A stretch of DNA of 11,777 bases from JBKBXU01 sp046313675 (GTDB lineage: Bacteria; Bacteroidota; Bacteroidia; Cytophagales; Cytophagaceae): positions 1 to 11,777 of the forward strand of contig JBKBXU010000132.1 in NCBI GenBank assembly GCA_046313675.1. The letters run 5' to 3'. Position 1 is the stretch's first letter; every line of letters starts with the position of its first letter. This document shows positions 1 to 6,834 of this stretch, piece by piece. The notes beneath the pieces are model-generated. The model had not been told where the DNA came from, made no database searches, and was given only the letters and a program-made list of their open reading frames with translations. A program made the position numbers and the translations under genes.

Positions 1-302
1 CTATCATGTGGTGGTTACCATGAATGGTCAGGAAGTAAAAAGCGAAACGGTATCCTTGTCCATGTCTAACCCACCTGTTCCTGCCACAATAGATGTACAG
101 CCCCAAAGTCAAACGGCTGTTGTTGGCGATGCGGTTGTTTTTTCAGTAGAAGCGTCAGGTGACGGGGACATAACTTATCAGTGGTACTTTGAAGATGGAC
201 TAATTGAAAATGCCACAGAAGCAAGCTATACCATTGCAGAAGCCACATTGGAAAATTCAGGTGCCTATCATGTGGTGGTTACCATGAATGGTCAGGAAGT
301 AA
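1..302 (+). repeat. Direct repeat of Ig module, 264-base period
   Basis: Bases 1-38 are identical to bases 265-302; after that the two copies diverge with scattered mismatches. The offset of 264 bases is exactly 88 codons, one Ig-like module. Identity at the DNA level, including synonymous positions, suggests recent duplication or gene conversion between modules. Confidence 0.85.
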
Positions 303-574
303 TAAGTGAAACAGTAGTGTTAAATGTGGAAATAGAACTTTCTATTTTTCAAAATATTGGAAACAGTGCAAACTACGTTGTTTATCCCAATCCTGTAATT
401 TCAGGTGGTAAGGTGCAGTTTAGTGAGACAATTTATCAGGTAACAGTATATGACCCTAAAGGAATTATTGTTAATAAAGCCAATACAATGATATTCCTAG
501 ACACAAGTAACTTTTCTCCTGGTGTCTATATTATTCATTCCAATAAAGGAATACACCGGATTGTAATTCACTAA
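2..574 (+). CDS. T9SS-secreted Ig-like repeat protein, C-terminal part (5' truncated by window edge)
   Basis: The reading frame is open from base 2, so the true start lies outside the window; the first ATG-like codons seen are internal. The visible 190 residues show the end of one Ig-like module, then a full Ig-like module (core Trp in YQWYFEDG, tyrosine-corner-type SGAYHV), then a C-terminal domain with the VYPNP motif and a closing beta-rich segment ending in RIVIH. That last part matches the Por/T9SS type A sorting domain, which directs export across the outer membrane and is normally cleaved off at the surface. Two consecutive modules share the exact peptide YHVVVTMNGQEV, a sign of tandem module duplication. 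Likely an extracellular adhesin or part of a large surface enzyme; the catalytic part, if any, lies upstream. Confidence is high for the secretion class and low for any specific role. Confidence 0.85.
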   Translation, partial: YHVVVTMNGQEVKSETVSLSMSNPPVPATIDVQPQSQTAVVGDAVVFSVEASGDGDITYQWYFEDGLIENATEASYTIAEATLENSGAYHVVVTMNGQEVISETVVLNVEIELSIFQNIGNSANYVVYPNPVISGGKVQFSETIYQVTVYDPKGIIVNKANTMIFLDTSNFSPGVYIIHSNKGIHRIVIH

Positions 575-605
575 TATTATAAATTATTACAATTAAGGAA
601 GTGTT

Positions 606-645
606 AAGTAGCTGGTGTGCATTGCATGACCAGCTATTTCTTTTG
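606..645 (+). terminator. Intrinsic terminator after the Ig/T9SS gene
   Basis: Arms TAGCTGGT (609-616) and ACCAGCTA (629-636) pair perfectly, and weaker pairs extend the stem at 606-608 with 637-639. The loop is 12 bases and a T-rich tail follows (TTTCTTTTG). It lies about 30 bases after the stop codon at 574. Confidence 0.75.
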
Positions 646-1004
646 TACTCTTTTCAGTCTTTTTATGATTGAAGTTTAAATCGACACTATACTTCAGTTA
701 TCAACTTCCCGATAAACTAAATTCACAGCATCAGAAAAATTCATTTAACACTAGACAGGCGAAGTAAATGCCCGAATAGATTTTTATTTAAGCGATTTTC
801 AGGGTATCAAGAATTCAGTAACCCCACACATTTTGTCCCGAACTAACACAAACACACCAATCATAATACATTCTGCACGGGCTGTTAATTTGTGTTAAGG
901 TAAAAGTAAATAGTGTTAAAAGTATATTTTTAATCATAGCAGATTTGCATAAACAAAATTGATTATGCATAAGGGAAGCACTCTTATGTTAACCTAAATC
1001 TGAC
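646..1004. other. Intergenic region without a recognisable gene
   Basis: This is AT-rich and has stops in all frames. No RNA gene fold was recognised. It contains a possible promoter (889-918) and a perfect 10-base palindrome TTATGCATAA at 963-972, about 35 bases before the next start codon. It probably serves as the upstream control region of the lipoprotein gene at 1005. Confidence 0.6.
889..918 (+). promoter_or_regulatory. Possible Bacteroidota-type promoter for the 1005 lipoprotein gene
   Basis: A TTTG box at 889-892 is followed after 18 bases by TAGTGTTA (911-918). The Bacteroidota sigma consensus is TTTG, about 19 bases, then TAnnTTTG; the second box matches only in part. This would leave a leader of roughly 80 bases before the start codon. 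Weak call. Confidence 0.25.
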
Positions 1005-2174
1005 ATGATGAAAAAAGTATTTTTTAGTGTAATTTTTATGTCCGGAGCACTTTTGCTCTCCAATTGTAAAAAGGACAAGACAGAGCCCGAAGCTCCTGCA
1101 GGGAATCAGTCATTCGTTAATCCAGATGTTGCTAAAGTTTATACCGGCACGCAAAGTCCCGGTGATGTATGGACCTGGCACTTGGATAAAGAACAAGGTC
1201 ATATGACCGCCACCTGGGATCATGGCACATTTGATGATACCAGCGATGATATTTACATTGAAGGAACATTAAAATCCCTGCCCTCTGGGTTTTATAAAGT
1301 CACTATAACTAAAACGATCCCTGCAACGCAGGAAATTCCTACCGATGGCAGCGCCTGGTTTTATGCCATGGAAGTTCCTGATATGGCTTTGATCATTAAG
1401 CCTGAAGGAAGTATCAAAGGAGATATCATTGCTATGGTTTCTCAGGGAGAGTGTAGTGATGTAGCCGGAAATTATAACTATATAGTGACCGGCCCGGGAA
1501 ATGGACAGAATTTTGACCCCATTACTCAGGAAGCCTGGGGCTTTGTACAACTTACAGGTTCCGGATCAGAATTCTCTATATCAGGGTCAAAATTCAGCCT
1601 TAACTGTATAGATGGTGGTAATTGTACTGAGGCAGGAGATATTTCCGGTTTCCCTATGCTAACCTGCACCGGTGGTGGCGCAGTAGTTGTTAAAGAAGGG
1701 CAAAGCACGGTGGCTCGCGGCCAGTTTACCCATGCCGGTGCCATGATGATGGATTTTGGATATGGTAATGGCGGTATATTTGCCTTACAGGCTAATGCAT
1801 CCGCTTCAAAAACATCATTGAAAAACAACACCTTCACTGGTGTTGCCTACATGCCAAAAAATCAGAACGACAAAAACCTGCCTGTCCGAATACAGTTTTT
1901 TGAAAATGACCTGGGTTCTATGATCGGAACTGCACACCCTTTTTCGAACATCGAATCCGGAACACTGGATAATGATGCCGGAGCTGTGGTCGTGGTGCAG
2001 GATGTTGTGAATGGCAGAGTATTGGGCAATATGAATTTTGATCAGGAACAAAATGAAACATCAAAACTGGTTGGCGCCCTGCTAGTAAATGGCAACAAGC
2101 AAATATTGATCATAAGCAGCTACGATACAGAATCTGAAAACCCATTCATATTAGTGTTAGCTAAGCAGAATTAA
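1005..2174 (+). CDS. Surface or periplasmic lipoprotein of unknown function, 389 aa
   Basis: The N-terminus has two lysines, a hydrophobic stretch and a lipobox-like LLLSNC, giving a lipidated Cys21 followed by KKDK and a Glu/Pro-rich linker, as in many Bacteroidota lipoproteins. The mature part is beta-rich and Gly/Asn/Asp-rich, with no motif that I recognise. Besides the lipid cysteine it has four cysteines (150, 201, 207, 221), an even number in a cluster, which would allow two disulfides outside the cytoplasm. A second ATG directly follows the first, so the start could be one codon later. A terminator follows the gene, so it is probably transcribed alone or only partly with the next lipoprotein. 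The family is unknown; the lipoprotein call is firm and no function is claimed. Confidence 0.85.
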   Translation: MMKKVFFSVIFMSGALLLSNCKKDKTEPEAPAGNQSFVNPDVAKVYTGTQSPGDVWTWHLDKEQGHMTATWDHGTFDDTSDDIYIEGTLKSLPSGFYKVTITKTIPATQEIPTDGSAWFYAMEVPDMALIIKPEGSIKGDIIAMVSQGECSDVAGNYNYIVTGPGNGQNFDPITQEAWGFVQLTGSGSEFSISGSKFSLNCIDGGNCTEAGDISGFPMLTCTGGGAVVVKEGQSTVARGQFTHAGAMMMDFGYGNGGIFALQANASASKTSLKNNTFTGVAYMPKNQNDKNLPVRIQFFENDLGSMIGTAHPFSNIESGTLDNDAGAVVVVQDVVNGRVLGNMNFDQEQNETSKLVGALLVNGNKQILIISSYDTESENPFILVLAKQN

Positions 2175-2192
2175 TTTTTCAGACTATCGGAA

Positions 2193-2220
2193 ACAGGGGG
2201 ATACCCTGTAAGTATTTTTT
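2193..2220 (+). terminator. Intrinsic terminator after the 389-aa lipoprotein
   Basis: Arms ACAGGG (2193-2198) and CCCTGT (2204-2209) flank a 5-base loop, and TTTTTT follows at 2215-2220. It is 19 bases after the stop codon and separates the two lipoprotein genes. Confidence 0.65.
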
Positions 2221-2264
2221 GACACGTAACAATTATTTTTTTATTAAAACTTAAAGATAACATT

Positions 2265-2822
2265 ATGAAAACTAGAATTTTTAAAATCAACTTAATCGCA
2301 TTCCTATTAATTGCCATGACGGTTTCATGTAAAAAAGCTAAAGATGGAGACGTTGGCCCCCAAGGTCCTCAGGGAGAACAAGGGCAACAAGGTAATACCG
2401 GCGCTCAAGGTCAAACAGGTACCGCCAATGTAATTTATTCAGAATGGTTTACGGTTGAAGCCGATGATTGGGTAGGTAACCCGGAGGTGCCTTCTGTACT
2501 TATCTATGAGCATTCAGAACCAGCGATAACTGCAGATATTATAGATATGGGAGCTATATATGTTTTTTATCGAGTAGCTGAGGGTCACAGTGTACATATG
2601 TTGCCATACAGCTTTTCGGAGTTCTCTGTCACTACTTTAAGAAATGTTTCATTTTCTGAAGGAGCAATGGCTTTTAGGATGTATTCAGAACAAGGTGTAT
2701 CGGGTGCTACAGGTGATTTTCGGTATGTAATTATTCCTGGAGGAAATGCTCTGAAATTAGCAGCACCGATTGATTACAATGATTATGATGCGGTCGCTGA
2801 ATACTATGGTTTGGAAAAGTAG
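2265..2822 (+). CDS. Lipoprotein with short collagen-like Gly-X-Y segment, 185 aa
   Basis: A signal peptide ends in MTVSC, giving lipidated Cys22, followed by KKAKD. Residues 28-54 form nine uninterrupted Gly-X-Y triplets (GDV GPQ GPQ GEQ GQQ GNT GAQ GQT GTA), the pattern of bacterial collagen-like proteins. The remaining ~130 residues are a beta-rich domain with many aromatic and acidic residues that I cannot assign. Collagen-like segments can form trimeric stalks; nine triplets is short, so this may act only as a spacer between the membrane anchor and the domain. The start is the ATG at 2265, whose product opens with MKTR and then a hydrophobic core; there is no clear Shine-Dalgarno. Both neighbouring intergenic regions carry terminators, so it appears to be its own unit. 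The lipoprotein and collagen-like calls are firm; the role is unknown. Confidence 0.88.
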   Translation: MKTRIFKINLIAFLLIAMTVSCKKAKDGDVGPQGPQGEQGQQGNTGAQGQTGTANVIYSEWFTVEADDWVGNPEVPSVLIYEHSEPAITADIIDMGAIYVFYRVAEGHSVHMLPYSFSEFSVTTLRNVSFSEGAMAFRMYSEQGVSGATGDFRYVIIPGGNALKLAAPIDYNDYDAVAEYYGLEK

Positions 2823-2840
2823 GTTTTTTGGTTGTTAAGG

Positions 2841-2880
2841 AAGACGGGAGGGATGCTGGTGTCTCTCCCTGTCTTATTTT
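2841..2880 (+). terminator. Intrinsic terminator after the collagen-like lipoprotein
   Basis: The arm AAGACGGGAGGGA (2841-2853) pairs with 2862-2875 (TCTCTCCC, a bulged T, then GTCTT), leaving an 8-base loop. ATTTTATAATT follows. The stem is 13 pairs including one G-T wobble and one bulge. Confidence 0.65.
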
Positions 2881-2889
2881 ATAATTAAA

Positions 2890-2931
2890 AATTTATTGAT
2901 ATAATAGCGCCTGTTAATATAATTTATTGAT
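2890..2931. repeat. Tandem 11-base direct repeat upstream of the hybrid kinase
   Basis: AATTTATTGAT occurs at 2890-2900 and again at 2921-2931. The 31-base offset is about three helical turns, so both copies face the same side of the DNA. It could be a regulator binding site. The sequence is very AT-rich, so chance is possible. Confidence 0.35.
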
Positions 2932-3028
2932 TTAGTGTGGGGAAGTGTAAGAAATGAATTTATCTTTAAGTAGATCTTCTCAGGCATATAAAAGATTACA
3001 GTAAGACAAAGCAAGAATGAATACTAAT

Positions 3029-3051
3029 CCTTTAGCACTTTTACGTAAAGG
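3029..3051. promoter_or_regulatory. Hairpin/palindrome just upstream of the kinase start
   Basis: CCTTTA (3029-3034) pairs with TAAAGG (3046-3051), and inside it TTTACGTAAA (3040-3049) is a perfect palindrome. It ends 29 bases before the GTG start. It may be an operator or a leader structure; there is no direct evidence of function. Confidence 0.3.
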
Positions 3052-3080
3052 AAACGGAACAATTTAACTTAAATAATAGT

Positions 3081-5648
3081 GTGTTTAGATTCATAAAGGA
3101 CATCTTATCGCCAGGCGGAACAATAAAACAATACCTTATTTGGGTAAGTGCCATCCTTATTATTCAGACCATCGCCTCTACAGTTCCTTCGGTAACTTTT
3201 TATCAACCATTTAATCTGACGCACGTTGTTTTCCTGACGGCTATTTTTATCAGTATTATAGTTCATATATTAAAGAAAGACAAGCACCGGGTTTTGGCTG
3301 CTTATTGTCTGTACGTTGTGGGTTTGATTGTAAGTACCATAACTATTTCTCAGGGTATTACTTCCCTGTCAGGTATTATTTTTATGCTTACCTGGTCAAT
3401 GACACTGTTTGTAGCTGAGCGTAGAGAATATATTTCCTTTGATTTGGTTACTTTATTTATGGTGTTAATGTTGATTTGTACGGTCATCTTGTTAATGTAT
3501 AACCCAACGTTTGACATTGCTAAAAACTACTACATACTGGTGGCCGGAGCTGTCCTGACTTCTGTAAACATATACCTTGTTTACGCTGATTTTGGTGCAG
3601 AGCGTAATTATTATCAAAAATATAGGGATGTATATTACAATCTTGAGATTTTAAGCACTAAAATGTCCGAAATATTGTCATCCGATGGGGAATTAGACCA
3701 ATTGCTTGGGAAGGTTTCTTTGCAATGTATTCCATTACTTGGCCTGGAAGGATGTGTTATTTATTTTTATAATGAGGCAGAAAATCAGCTCTCTCCGGTC
3801 TCCGTATCAGGGAATAAACGATTGGCGGCTCATGAAAACATAGTGTTAAATAGCTCTAAAAATGAAGGCAAGACGGTGGAAGATTGCTTCGTATCAGCCA
3901 AACCGGTATTGAATGATGGAGGAACGGGAAATTACAAATCTGAATTGGCAGTACCCATAATAAGCAATGGAAAAGTGGTAGGGGTTATCCATTCGGAACA
4001 TGCTTACAGGGGATTTTTTAAAGACAGGCACTTACAATCCTTTATCATTATCGCTTCTTTTTGTGGCATAAAGATTACAGAGTATAAAAGTCGTGAAGCC
4101 ATAGAAGCGGCACGTATTGCCAAAGAAGATGCCGATCGGTATAAAGTGCTTGATGAAATGAAACACCGTTTTATCGCAAATATTTCTCATGATTTAAAAA
4201 CTCCATTATCATTAATAAAAGGGCCGGCCATTCAGATATCCTCTATGGCGGTTGACACCCAGGTTAAATTGCTTTCTAACCTAATTGTTAAAAATGCGGA
4301 TCATTTGTTGCGTGTGGTAAATCAATTGTTACAGCTTAACAGGGTGGATGAAGGTTTGAATCACTTGTATTTGGAAGATGTGAACACAAACGCACTTTTG
4401 ACCAAAATCAAAGGACAGTATGTGGGCCTGGCACAGGAAAAGAAGATCAATTTTGAAACAAATTTCGACAATGTCGTGATCGTTACGGATGTTTTCAGGC
4501 TTGAACAGATTGTACACAATGTTCTCCATAATGCATTTCGCTATACCCAAACCGGAGGCCATATAAAGCTAAACGCACGACAGGATGCTAAAAATTTTGT
4601 GATTAAAATAGAGGATAATGGAGATGGAATTCCTCCTGAGGTACAAGACAAAATTTTTGATCGGTTTTTTAAAGTTGATGAAAATAACCAGGAAGGAACA
4701 GGTATAGGTTTATCACTGGTTAAGGAGTATACCAATTCCCTGGGTGGAGAGGTAAATATGGAGAGTTGTCCGGGGGAAGGGACGGTATTTACCATACGGA
4801 TCCCCAATAAGCCTGTAAAAGATACTGCTCAAGAAGGAAATATAGGGTTTATGCCGGATAACATGGTTGAAGTATCGGCAATAAAACCGGTTATGCTAGT
4901 TGTTGAAGACCATGCTGACCTCAATAATTTCATTTGTTCCTGTTTTGAAAATGAGTACCAATGTATTGCTGCATTTGATGGGGAAGAAGCCTTAAAAAAA
5001 ATAAGACAGGATCTTCCGGATATTATTATTACCGATCTGATGATGCCCAAAATGAATGGCATTGAATTGGTGAAAAATGTGAAAGCAGATGAAAAAACGT
5101 TTCATATCCCGATCATAGTATTGTCGGCTAAGGATCAGTTGGCGAGCAAGGTGAGCTTGTACGATGAGGGGGTGGAGAATTATTTGACCAAGCCTTTTGA
5201 TATACAGGAGCTCCGGGCTATTATAGATAATGTCCTCGAAAAAAGAAGGAAACTAATGGATGTGTTTTTTTCCAACCTTAAACCACAACAGGACGAACAT
5301 AAAGAATTGCCTAAGTTGGTTCAGGCGACCATGGATTTTATTCTTAATCATCTGGACAACCCTGCACTAAACGTTTCACTACTATCGGACGAATTAGGTG
5401 TAGGGCGAAATCGTTTACAACGTGAGTTAAAATTGGCGGTTGGTATTTCTCCGGTAGAATTTATTCGATCAATCCGATTGAACGAAGCCAAAAAAATGCT
5501 TTGTAGTTTTAAATATAGCATTTCTGAAGTTGCCTATAAAGTAGGTTTTAACAACCTGTCCTATTTTTCCAGGAGTTTCAAAACTGAATTCGGCATGCTT
5601 CCCTCCGAATGGCAGGAGCAAAGTGACTTAATGAATCTACCCTCTTAA
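3081..5648 (+). CDS. Hybrid sensor histidine kinase / receiver / AraC-type regulator with membrane and GAF input, 855 aa
   Basis: This one protein carries a full signalling chain. Residues ~17-168 form about six membrane helices with short loops. Residues ~185-335 look like a GAF-type cytosolic sensor. The HisKA domain has His370 in ISHDLKTPL. The ATPase domain shows N480/N484, DNGDGIP (512-518) and GTGIGLSL (539-546). The receiver domain has acidic E609/D610, phosphoacceptor Asp652 in TDLMMPKMNG, Ser682 and Lys704. The C-terminus (~745-845) is an AraC-type double helix-turn-helix with SISEVAYKVGFNN. All catalytic residues are present, so it should signal. Unlike the classical Bacteroides hybrid regulators of glycan use, it has no large periplasmic beta-propeller or Y_Y_Y domain. 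The start is GTG at 3081: an in-frame TAG lies at 3033 with no ATG between, and the next in-frame ATG falls deep in the membrane domain. The target genes and ligand are unknown. Confidence 0.93.
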   Translation: MFRFIKDILSPGGTIKQYLIWVSAILIIQTIASTVPSVTFYQPFNLTHVVFLTAIFISIIVHILKKDKHRVLAAYCLYVVGLIVSTITISQGITSLSGIIFMLTWSMTLFVAERREYISFDLVTLFMVLMLICTVILLMYNPTFDIAKNYYILVAGAVLTSVNIYLVYADFGAERNYYQKYRDVYYNLEILSTKMSEILSSDGELDQLLGKVSLQCIPLLGLEGCVIYFYNEAENQLSPVSVSGNKRLAAHENIVLNSSKNEGKTVEDCFVSAKPVLNDGGTGNYKSELAVPIISNGKVVGVIHSEHAYRGFFKDRHLQSFIIIASFCGIKITEYKSREAIEAARIAKEDADRYKVLDEMKHRFIANISHDLKTPLSLIKGPAIQISSMAVDTQVKLLSNLIVKNADHLLRVVNQLLQLNRVDEGLNHLYLEDVNTNALLTKIKGQYVGLAQEKKINFETNFDNVVIVTDVFRLEQIVHNVLHNAFRYTQTGGHIKLNARQDAKNFVIKIEDNGDGIPPEVQDKIFDRFFKVDENNQEGTGIGLSLVKEYTNSLGGEVNMESCPGEGTVFTIRIPNKPVKDTAQEGNIGFMPDNMVEVSAIKPVMLVVEDHADLNNFICSCFENEYQCIAAFDGEEALKKIRQDLPDIIITDLMMPKMNGIELVKNVKADEKTFHIPIIVLSAKDQLASKVSLYDEGVENYLTKPFDIQELRAIIDNVLEKRRKLMDVFFSNLKPQQDEHKELPKLVQATMDFILNHLDNPALNVSLLSDELGVGRNRLQRELKLAVGISPVEFIRSIRLNEAKKMLCSFKYSISEVAYKVGFNNLSYFSRSFKTEFGMLPSEWQEQSDLMNLPS

Positions 5649-5692
5649 TATAATTCTGCTTATATGTGAAAAGTAGGCTAATGTTCTTTATA

Positions 5693-5722
5693 TGTAGAGA
5701 TGCGATTAATCTCGTCTCTACA
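5693..5722. repeat. 30-base near-perfect palindrome, REP-like
   Basis: Outer arms TGTAGAGA and TCTCTACA pair fully; the inner half GCGATTAATC continues the palindrome with one G-T wobble and one mismatch. The pattern TAGAGA-C-GCGATTAATCGC-G-TCTCTA resembles a short dispersed palindrome that I recall from Bacteroidota genomes (from memory, not searched). There is no T-tract after it, so terminator function is uncertain. It lies 45 bases after the kinase stop. Confidence 0.55.
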
Positions 5723-5741
5723 CATAAATATCATATCTCAA

Positions 5742-5757
5742 ATGATTTTATAATCAT
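5742..5757. repeat. Small perfect inverted repeat
   Basis: ATGATT (5742-5747) and AATCAT (5752-5757) flank a TTAT loop. It is AT-only apart from two pairs and so weak as a hairpin; noted because it lies between two stronger palindromes in the same gap. Confidence 0.3.
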
Positions 5758-5782
5758 AAGAAATGAAAAACATAATGTTATA

Positions 5783-5802
5783 TTTAACAAGAGATTGTTA
5801 AA
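5783..5802. promoter_or_regulatory. Perfect 8-base inverted repeat with GAGA loop upstream of the CxxC protein gene
   Basis: TTTAACAA (5783-5790) and TTGTTAAA (5795-5802) flank GAGA, a GNRA-type tetraloop if transcribed. It ends 53 bases before the ATG at 5856. It could be an operator for a dimeric regulator or a leader hairpin. Confidence 0.4.
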
Positions 5803-5855
5803 AGGGCATATCTATTTACACAGCTTATTATTTTAAAAACGTTAGCGTATAATTT

Positions 5856-6524
5856 ATGGTAAAGCATCTGGTATACATCTTTCTTTTTTTCTCCATTACG
5901 CTCAGCTGCTTTGGGCAAGACGCCTGGATGACTCGGAACCTGACCAATTCTTCTTTAACCTTTTTAACACACAAAGACTCCATTTCGAACCTCTATGAAA
6001 TCAAAAATGGTTTAGCTGTAATCATTAAAGATACCATTAACTTGAAGGATTCTGTTGATTTGTACTTTGAGTTATCTGAATTTTATCGGGACAAAGTAAA
6101 GACCTATTTGTTGTACACAGGAGATTATCAAAAAGGTCTTTACACGACCTTGGATTTTTGTTATGATCGATTGATTCAGATAAATATGTATTCCAACACA
6201 TCCTATTTTCTGAGCAATTTCAAGCTTGAACTTCAGCGAAATTTTAAAAATAAAGGCAAGGGTTATTATACCGTTTCAAAAGACTCGACAGTTAATTACG
6301 GAAATACGATTGTTTCATATGGCGAGAGATATTCGGATTATAATCGTTATGGTTCAAATAAAAGAGTGGCTTATCAATACCAAGAAGATTTGATAAAAGA
6401 GACCGGCTATTTGGTATTAGCAGATAAAAAAGTCAATACGTTGATTCCTTCCTGGTGTGGTAGCTGTAATGGGAAAAAAACGTGGAAAAAATTAAAAGCA
6501 TATTTAGATAAAAATGCACCCTAG
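5856..6524 (+). CDS. Small secreted protein with C-terminal WCGSC motif, unknown function, 222 aa
   Basis: The N-terminus is a Sec signal peptide (hydrophobic core to about residue 16, then SCFGQ, a typical Bacteroidota cleavage context near residue 21). LSC precedes the FGQ, but the residue at -3 is Thr, so a lipobox is unlikely. The mature protein is rich in Tyr, Lys and Asn and is probably exported to the periplasm or beyond. Near the end, Cys201 and Cys204 lie in WCGSCNGKK, which looks like a redox CxxC but comes only 18 residues from the C-terminus. There is therefore no room for a thioredoxin fold after it; a metal site or structural disulfide is as likely. One further cysteine is Cys102. 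The start is the ATG at 5856, giving a normal signal peptide length. No family is recognised. It is preceded by palindromes and followed by a 310-base gap, so it is apparently monocistronic. Confidence 0.75.
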   Translation: MVKHLVYIFLFFSITLSCFGQDAWMTRNLTNSSLTFLTHKDSISNLYEIKNGLAVIIKDTINLKDSVDLYFELSEFYRDKVKTYLLYTGDYQKGLYTTLDFCYDRLIQINMYSNTSYFLSNFKLELQRNFKNKGKGYYTVSKDSTVNYGNTIVSYGERYSDYNRYGSNKRVAYQYQEDLIKETGYLVLADKKVNTLIPSWCGSCNGKKTWKKLKAYLDKNAP

Positions 6525-6834
6525 CCATAACCGGTGCTGCCCTTGTATTACAACCTTTTTCGTTTAATTTACTTTTCGTAAGGTGAATAGTTTACAATCA
6601 GCATTTAACTGGTATCAAACAAATAATTACCATTCCTGGCCTCCAATATGCATGTTGCTGTGTTCTTAATAAGAGAGGTGTGAAGGTGGAAAAATAGTTT
6701 GGAAAACTAACCAGGTGCAAATTTTTAGCGGAGACCGATTGATAACCTGGTTGTAATTTTTTATAGGAAATATTTTTTATTTTTTTTAGATTTGAGTCCT
6801 TATTGTTAGAAAGTTATTATTTTTTTACCAGGTT
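6525..6834. other. Intergenic region, no gene; contains inverted repeats
   Basis: This stretch of 310 bases has no supported reading frame. The second half holds a hairpin (6709-6752) followed by AT-rich DNA and, just before the next start codon, a third copy of its arm sequence. I found no clear terminator for the upstream gene. Confidence 0.6.
6709..6752. promoter_or_regulatory. Inverted repeat AACCAGGT / ACCTGGTT with T-run
   Basis: AACCAGGT (6709-6716) pairs with ACCTGGTT (6745-6752) across a 28-base loop, and TTTTTT follows shortly after. The related ACCAGGTT recurs at 6827-6834, directly abutting the ATG at 6835, in the same orientation as the first copy. The second arm (6745-6752) could also pair with this third copy, so alternative hairpins are possible in the leader, one of which would cover the ribosome binding region. 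Confidence 0.4.

Noticed and set aside
2401..2430. CRISPR- or VNTR-like repeat in the Gly-rich segment
   Set aside because: The periodicity is 9 bases at the codon level from Gly-X-Y triplets, without conserved DNA repeats or spacers.
3079..3081. GTG at 3079 as a start for the kinase
   Set aside because: It is in a different frame from the kinase; the in-frame GTG is two bases later at 3081.
6456..6470. Thioredoxin-like active site in the 5856 protein
   Set aside because: WCGSC resembles WCGPC, but only 18 residues follow the CxxC and no thioredoxin fold elements are seen, so a thioredoxin call is not supported.
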